A DNA stretch of 64,000 bases from Nissolia schottii. Taxonomy: Eukaryota; Streptophyta; Magnoliopsida; Fabales; Fabaceae. The notes under the pieces were generated by a model. It saw nothing but the letters and a program-made list of their open reading frames with translations, was not told where the DNA came from and ran no database searches. Shown here in pieces: positions 58,250 through 64,000 of this stretch. Where the stretch lies: assembly GCA_003254905.1 (NCBI GenBank), contig QANU01015176.1, forward strand, positions 71,861 through 135,860. Reading direction: 5' to 3'. How positions within the stretch are numbered: position 1 is the stretch's first letter; every line of letters starts with the position of its first letter. Made by a program: the position numbers and the translations under genes.

Positions 58250-58450
58250 TATAAAGTTTATGCATTGTTATCTGCAAAGTTTGTGCATCTGGTGTATAAT
58301 GCCTGTCTCTTGTATAATTTTTCACTCTGACATGAAAAGTTTGTACATCCTGTTGTATAATGTTTGTGCATTTTGAAATATAATGTTTGTGCACTCCTAT
58401 TAGTAAAACCCTCATGCTTACATTGCTGCAACAAAGTTTGTGCATCATAT
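58250..58450 (+). repeat. AAAGTTTGTGCAT motif array 5 (E2)
   Basis: Resumes directly after the GTTGT target duplication, with TTTGTGCA at about 58280, 58365, 58389 and 58437. With 51345-52167 it forms the intron region that received the retrotransposon. Confidence 0.8.
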
Positions 58451-58646
58451 AAGTGCTTGAGATTTAATATCTGAACATGTTTATGTTTGTTTGTTGTTAG
58501 ACAATGGTCCTTGAAGAATTAATGAACAAATCGGTTGATTCGTTCAAGATGACTGGGGAAGGTTTCCCTGTTGAGTATGTTGATGTGCCGAGTCAACCTA
58601 ACCCGTACGTATCAAACTGAACACAAACTTATTGTTGTATCAGCAT

Positions 58647-61600
58647 TGTAAGTGAAACACCGCAGCTAGCTAGTCTACGCTTAAGTCGCAAACTTGCTCA
58701 CTAAGTTGTTATCTACTCTGGTGGAATTACCGTTAGTCCTATTTATACGTTGAAAGTATTACTTGGTTTGAAAATATGGACCTTTTTGAAACTTTATTTC
58801 TTATATGGAAGTACATAAAATAGGAGCCATGACCAACAGCTGAACATTGAATAAGAAAGGTAGACATGCAAGCGGATAAGATACCATACAATTCCCCTTT
58901 AGAAGATTGGATACGAAACAAGCAAGTCAAACAAGTGGTCCTTCATCAATTTCATTCATGTCTCATAATTTACATAATAATACAATACATGTACAAGTAC
59001 TAGTACTTACAACTAACAAGTATAAATAGGACTAAGGACTGATGGAGGATACTCCATTGAGTCTGTCTATACAAACCTAATGCCACAAGTCAGACATCTA
59101 GCTATCTCCCTACCCCCTGGCTCTCAGTCTCCTGTAGAGTTGGCATTGGCGTCTTCTTGATCCACAGAGTCTTCTTCTTCATCTTCTTCTGGATCTTCTT
59201 CCGGGTTTTCTTCAAGGTCTTCTTCAGGATCCTCCTCCATAGGATCATCTTCGTCCAGGTCCTCCTCTTTTGTAAGCATATGGATCAGAGAGCCTTCTTC
59301 TTTTGATACCTCCTCCTCTGGAGTAGTGGGTGGGCTTGGTGGTGTAGGTAGGCCAGGTGGACTCCTAGGAGGTCCTGCTTGACTCCGTGACGGTCTCGCC
59401 TTGTGATCGTGAGTCTGTGTTGCTAAGTAAGCGGGATGAAGGCGTGGAACTCTCTTCCTAGCACACCGTCGTGTCTTAGGGACCACAGTAACTGACTGGG
59501 GGTCTACCTCGACGTCCTTGTCGTAGGGTGCTGGCTCGTCGTTGCCCGCTGGAGTCATAGTAGGCTGGTCTGTCGTATCTGCTGGTATCAAGGGCAACTC
59601 CAATTCTGGTCCTGGTGAAGGACTACTAGAAGGTCCGAAATCCACTTCCAGTTCACACTCCAACTGATACACTCCTGACATAGTAGTAGTTGGGTCTATC
59701 TGAGTCTCGACAATGACCCCGGTGCTAGGCTCCACTAACATAGTAATTTGCACCAACGAGTCTGGGTTTGCTGTGTATGGGTCCATCGCTCGTTCCTGGA
59801 ACCATAAAGGAGTGGGGGATGAGAACACTGTGTTCTCAGTGGGAAACCTTAAGCGTCTTAACTCATTTTCTACTCAATTATGATTTCGCCGCTCAGAGGT
59901 CTCTAGGTGTCACAGTTATACTAAGTCCCTACTAGTTATTAATGTCTATACTAAGCCTGAACAGCTTTATCTACATTACTAGGTGACTGGGGGACCTGTA
60001 CTTTCATTAGCTACATCGTCTGTTCTCTAGTCTAGCTCCTAATTCATATAATGTCACATAGTTCACATAGCTACACTACTGCAAGAAATCTCATTTTCTG
60101 AAAACTAGTATAAGTTTCACCTGGCATCCACGTATACATATGCTCTATAAGGCTGGCCTTATAAGCATATTCGCTCTCGTCCCTTATAGTGGTGACTACA
60201 CGGCTATAACCATACTTACAGCCTGCATCATGGCGACTAGGTAGTGCTGAACCTGAATGGTCTGGACCATGAGAAATTTCCAACCACGACCGAGGCTACC
60301 ACCCTGGGATGGCGTTGGGGTCGGACCTAGGACTCGACCACGACTAACTATTTCCCCAAAAATCGAGCCTAGGCCCTTTTAGAGGGGGTTTTCTCTCATC
60401 ATCATCATGTGCACAGTTCGATCTTGATACAACAGTTCATATAAGCACAATTCAATACCTCATATCATCATCTTCATCGTACATCACATCATACAACATA
60501 TAACTTCACATAATTCATACCATCAGTTGTATCATATCACTAACTTCATATTGCTCATAATAGTAGTCATATAACATCCCTAACTTCACATAACTCATAA
60601 CATCAATCATATAATATCACTAACTTCACATAACTCATAACACCAATCATCTACTATCACTAACTTCACATATAAAGAACATAATCTCGTGTCTTAAACA
60701 TAACAAACGTAAACCTAGCAACTAGCAAAACAGACGTCTAGTTTATGTCAGAAATTAGCGATCATAAACCGGAGAGGTCCAAGACCTTACCCCAAGGTTT
60801 TTGATAGTCCTAAGATCATTTCTCATGTCTAAAATTTTAGATTCTGACCTCAGCATTACGAAATTCCAATTTTACCCCTTTTCCCAAAATTACCATTTCG
60901 CCCCCGTAAACGCCATGTTTTCTTTGTAATTTTTGTTCTCAAAAACCCGATGGACTCAAGACTTGCCCTTAGGGTTTTTGATAGTTCCAAACCCATATTT
61001 TCTGAAAGCCAACCCAGTTTTTCAGTCCCAAGACGTGAAATTCCCGTTTCTGCCTGTTTGCTGAGAAATTCGTCGGGGACTCCAAAAATCATAAAACTTG
61101 ACATCCCCACTCAATTTTTCGTCTATAATCCAAAAATAACATTAGTTTTTCATGATAAAAATCTCAGCCTACAAATCCCTTCAAAATCGTGTTATATACC
61201 TATTTCCTTATTAGGCTTTCCTAAATTTTAACAGAATCACAGACAACACCAGCACATCCAGACAATCATCAAACACATATATGTAATTCAAAGTCACATA
61301 AAAGCGATCCTAACATCATATATCATCTAGCAAAGCCACATAGACAGTGGATAAATCAGTTTACCCACCTGGAGATTAAATCTGTCACAAGTCTGCAGAA
61401 ACTCCGCGAGTCTGACAACTTGTGCTTCTTGCCACCGGGAGAATTCTTAGAGATTAGAGATGGAGATTCTTGCCTAAGGAGATAAAGGATATTTGATAAA
61501 GATAGGATTATGGAGAGTTAGGGTTTTATGTTAAGCAGAAACTAGTATGTCTGTAGTTTTCAGCGGAATAACAACAGTGTATAAACTGATAGAATTTCCC

Positions 61601-62231
61601 TAAGCATCTATGTCTTGAAATTTCATGAGTTCTCTTGGCTATTTATAGGCCACTATGCCTGGCCACCCTATGCCAAATTTGGCTTCAAATTTAATTTCCT
61701 AATTATGCTAATTATGAGGTCACCTAGCTTAGTCACTAACCTAGTCACCATATGAGTCACCATATGAGTCACCTAAGCTCATGATTAGCTTTGAATTTGA
61801 CTAAGCTCTCTTGGCACAATTGTGGCCGTGTGCTTCTTTCTCTCTTGGCCGGTTCTTGGCTCATATTTTTCCAAGGCCAAACGCTGATCAATTTTGATCG
61901 TGTTTGGTCGTTAGTTGTCCCAGTACTTCGCGTATAGTTGTCCAAAAAATATTCTGATCACGTCCTTGTGATCCTCTAATTTTTATAAGGAATGATTTGA
62001 ATTGATCTAAGGTAATTGTGAACCTTTCTCCGTAACCATATATTTGACAGATACCTTAGACACGCTATTGTACTCGGATGACAAAAAAGATCCATTCTAG
62101 TGTCTGCAGAATTTTACGAAACTGAGCCGAATTTCTTCTATAGACATTTTAATCCATAAAGCTCGTGCAAAACTTATTTCCCCTATTTAATTTTTGGAAA
62201 TCTTTACTAAGGGAAAAAGCGAGATGTTACA
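58647..62231 (-). mobile_element. LTR of gypsy family C (C5) in an intron of the ULP1-like gene
   Basis: The right end GCGAGATGTTACA and the inner sequence are the reverse of LTR C4 (for example 60900-61150 against 42540-42800). The left end is irregular (TGTAAGTGAAACACC, then CTAGTCTACGC), and GCTAG occurs at 58665-58669 and 62232-62236. The exact start and target duplication are therefore unresolved. No internal region is present, so it is probably a solo LTR. It is about 480 bp longer than C4 and carries an ORF at 59124-59828. Confidence 0.8.
59124..59828 (-). CDS. Acidic Pro/Glu-rich ORF inside LTR C5, 234 codons
   Basis: Open from MFSSPTPLWFQERAMDPYTA to NANSTGD, in the LTR sense direction. 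Residues 70-100 and 145-175 are Pro/Ser-rich. A basic patch TRRCARKRVPR lies near 120-130. The last 60 residues are Glu/Asp repeats (EEDPEEDLEENPEEDPEEDE). No domain was recognised. A splice-acceptor-like TTTATGGTTCCAG/G lies at about 59800 within the N-terminal frame, so translation may start at a later Met (ERAMDPYTA). Other family C LTRs have only about 100 bp at this place, so the ORF is an insertion or a sequence lost elsewhere. Protein status is uncertain. Confidence 0.4.
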   Translation of the reverse strand: MFSSPTPLWFQERAMDPYTANPDSLVQITMLVEPSTGVIVETQIDPTTTMSGVYQLECELEVDFGPSSSPSPGPELELPLIPADTTDQPTMTPAGNDEPAPYDKDVEVDPQSVTVVPKTRRCARKRVPRLHPAYLATQTHDHKARPSRSQAGPPRSPPGLPTPPSPPTTPEEEVSKEEGSLIHMLTKEEDLDEDDPMEEDPEEDLEENPEEDPEEDEEEDSVDQEDANANSTGD

Positions 62232-62844
62232 GCTAGTGTTTCTTAACTAAACTTTATGGTTGATTCTGATTGTATCTGCAGGTATTATTGCGAGCTCTTC
62301 GTAATCAAGTGGATGGAGTTGTGGGACCCCTTTCGTGTAACTGAATGGGAATACAATGCCGGATTGGGACAATGTAAGTACTATAAATAGCTAAGATCCC
62401 AACATTTTTACAATTCAACTTTTAATTTGCATTCCATTTTGTTAATGCAAAAAACGTTAACAAGGATGGGGAAGGAAATGTTGTTGACATTCATGTTGTC
62501 AACACAAAACTATTTACGAGAAAAATTTATCAATATGCCAAAGGAGCTTGCAAAGGTCCCTGCTGAAGACTCATCTGGCTCGGATCCTGAAGAGATTTTT
62601 GTCCTAGACGTTGGCCCTAGGCAGTGGTGAAAGGGAAAGCTCCAATTAAGCCCATACACTGACGTGTGCACGGTAGAGCTCATCGGGGAAGGGGGAAAAA
62701 CATAAGAGGCGTTAGCAAAAAAATTTGTAGAAAGGGAACCATGTAAAATATTTCTTGATTTGTAAAGGGATGTTTTGTATATTTGTGTACAAATAGCCTC
62801 TATAAAAAGCTAATATTCAACAAGTCTTTGTATATAAAAATTCA

Positions 62845-63430
62845 AGGGTTTTGGTGTAAAGTTTGTGCATTTTGTTGAATTAATGTTTGTGCATTCTGTT
62901 GAATAGAGTTTATGCTCGATGGTGTATAATGTTTGTGTTGTTTATTGTACAGCTAAGTGTTGTGTTTGTGGACTTTATTGCATAAAGTTTGTGCATCTTA
63001 CCATATAAAGTTTGTGCAAGTGAGAGTATAAAGTTTGTGCTCCAACTTGCCTACTCTGTTCTCTTGATTTTACAAAGTGTGTAAAAATTAATGTTTGTGT
63101 GACAATTCTTAATGTTTTTGTGTCAATTCTTAATGTTTGTGCATTTGGACGTATAAAGTTTGTGCTCCAACTTACATAATATTTGTTCTTTTGATTACTT
63201 TGAATTAAATTTTGTACATATCAGTGTATAAAGTTTGTGCATCAGTACTTAATGTTTCTACTCTTGATTTTATAAAGTTCGTGCATCAGAACGTGTTAAA
63301 TTTGTGCATTTGTGTTTCTTTATTGTGAATTTTAATACATCAAGATTGTATACACAAAGTTTGTGTAGTTGTTCCTATAAAGTTTGTGCGTCGAAACAAG
63401 TTGTTTTTTATAAGTTTGTGCATCAAAACA
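62845..63430 (+). repeat. AAAGTTTGTGCAT motif array 6 (E2)
   Basis: About eight exact TTTGTGCA copies and many variants (TTTGTGCTCC, TTTGTGCGTC) follow the last ULP1-like exon, all on +. Some units repeat at about 27 bp (TATAAAGTTTGTGCA near 62985, 63010 and 63030). Confidence 0.85.
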
Positions 63431-63545
63431 AGTTGTTCCTACAGCAGTGTGTTGCAATTTACCATTGCTCTGAACTCATTCTGTACCTCACGAAACTTGT
63501 CATGTGTGTACTCTGATTGAAATTGCTTTTCAATCAAAGATGTTG

Positions 63546-63776
63546 TCACACATGAAATTGTCATCAACTAGAAACGTCTAGCTCAAGCTCCTTTTGGGCC
63601 TTCGATGCAAGAGCATTATCATATTGCTTAACAAATTGCTCCAAGCTATTCTTTGGGTTTAATTATCCATCAAAGAATGCATGCATGCTCTTGCTTCTTT
63701 GTGTGCTCCTCATTCCAGCCCAAAATTCATTGCTAAGGTATATTGGAACCCATCTGCTACGTTCATTGTATAGTCT
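63546..63776 (-). pseudogene. FAR1-type MULE transposase (MURA-like), C-terminal exon
   Basis: On - the frame reads YNERSRWVPIYLSNEFWAGM, RSTQRSKSMHAFFDG, a stop, then LNPKNSLEQFVKQYDNALAS and KAQKELELDVSS. The phrase WVPxYLxxxFWAGMRSTQRSESMHAFFD is a hallmark of the region just after the MULE transposase core in FAR1/FHY3-type proteins, which cut and paste MULE DNA in the nucleus. The exon starts after an AG acceptor near 63777, and the rest lies beyond the window. The in-frame stop makes this copy a pseudogene unless the stop is polymorphic. It converges on the ULP1-like gene. Confidence 0.85.
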
Positions 63777-63779
63777 TGA

Positions 63780-64000
63780 TGTACACACAAACATTAATAT
63801 AATCAGTGCACAAACATTCTCACATCTTGTGCACAAACTTTATCACAACATGTGCAAAACCTTTATAAAAAATATTGTGCATAAACTTTGTTAAAGAGAG
63901 TGCACAAATCAGTTCATAAAAAATGACGATGTTCCTACATAATCATTGTCAGTATTTGTGCACAAGCTTTATCATAACCACTACACAAACTAAATCAAAA
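63780..64000 (-). repeat. TTTGTGCA motif array 7, opposite strand (E2)
   Basis: On + the motif reads TGCACAAAC(T/A), so on - it is GTTTGTGCA, the sense direction of the transposase gene. About five copies in 220 bp lie upstream (on -) of the exon at 63546-63776. The polarity switch coincides with the change of coding strand. Confidence 0.8.

Larger units (their letters stand above)
46630..62632 (+). pseudogene. ULP1-like (C48) cysteine protease gene of E2, decayed
   Basis: ULP1 proteases remove SUMO from proteins; MULE-borne copies are of unknown role. Recognisable exon pieces are 46930-47082 plus 48697-48721 (SSGWVDVKTELIGAVLGLPS across a nested LTR), 48820-49148 (TFQRAFLMSALKCFMCP; frameshift near 49060), 49606-49770 (PFDLLRDPLPSWIRYWTYER), 50640-51265 (Pro-rich linker), 51592-51880, 51970-52096, 58501-58605, 62282-62373 and 62450-62632. 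Catalytic landmarks survive: His in NAGHW and Asp in LYALDVAS (about 51990-52025), Gln in VPSQPNP (about 58595), and Cys in YYCELFVIKW (about 62290). The Gln-Cys pair comes together by a phase-2 intron (GTACGT..CAG). A stop (TGA) follows the HW pair, so this copy is dead. The 5' coding start is uncertain. Confidence 0.8.
45490..64000 (+). mobile_element. Large MULE-like element E2 with ULP1-like and FAR1-type genes
   Basis: The left terminus CAGTCCTGCTACACGTACACC is shared with E1 (right end) and E3 (left end). A leader (about 45590-45830) ends in a splice donor (GCTAG/TAAGTAC). A decayed ULP1-like protease gene follows on +, and a FAR1-type transposase gene lies on - beyond 63540. The genes converge, and introns on both sides are filled with GTTTGTGCAT motifs. 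The right terminus lies outside the window. Three later insertions (47083-48696, 52168-58243, 58647-62231) add about 11 kb. MULEs carrying ULP1-like proteases are known in plants (for example Kaonashi-type and the melon CUMULE). Confidence 0.8.

Overview
The window is eukaryotic, AT-rich nuclear plant DNA. It has spliced genes with GT-AG introns, nested LTR retrotransposons with plant-type primer-binding sites, hAT and MULE transposons, and satellite DNA. The one apparently intact host gene is an FT-family (florigen, PEBP) gene with the canonical four-exon structure. Its protein sequence and the style of the LTRs suggest a eudicot, perhaps a legume, but the species cannot be fixed from the sequence alone.

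Layout. 1-1287 is the 3' part of a gypsy-type LTR (called family C here). 1288-3992 is an internally deleted MULE-like element (E1) with a FAR1-type transposase fragment and dense short motif arrays. 4551-6393 is the FT-like gene, with a hAT-like MITE in intron 1. 6777-7286 is a small motif-bearing MITE (E3) related to E1. 7300-9700 holds further repeats. From about 9700 to 28530 lies a satellite of about 180 bp period, broken by a hAT MITE, a nest of truncated and solo LTRs (11438-24925) that includes a decayed gag-protease-RT region, and a hAT-like element carrying a coiled-coil gene fragment. An assembly gap occupies 28906-29417. 29418-45480 is AT-rich and repeat-rich: Tat/Ogre-like LTR fragments, SINE-like remnants, a fragment of a tonoplast sugar transporter, and a 3.1-kb solo LTR.

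45490-64000 is a large MULE-like element (E2) that runs past the window edge. It has a decayed, many-exon ULP1-like cysteine protease gene on + and a FAR1-type MULE transposase gene on -, arranged convergently. Later insertions split it: a solo LTR in an exon, a non-autonomous Athila-like retrotransposon with GTTGT target duplications, and a family C LTR that carries a 234-codon acidic ORF.

Most striking feature. The non-coding parts of E2 are packed with a short motif, consensus about AAAGTTTGTGCAT, always in the sense direction of the nearest gene. The related element E1 carries a one-base variant, GTTTGTTCAT, in the same arrangement. This resembles the motif arrays through which VANC proteins of Arabidopsis VANDAL MULEs recognise and de-silence their own family, and is the best candidate here for an undescribed system. 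Second is the FT-like protein, which keeps the florigen Tyr at the FT/TFL1 switch position but is altered in the external loop and at one 14-3-3 contact. Two motif-carrying elements flank this gene.
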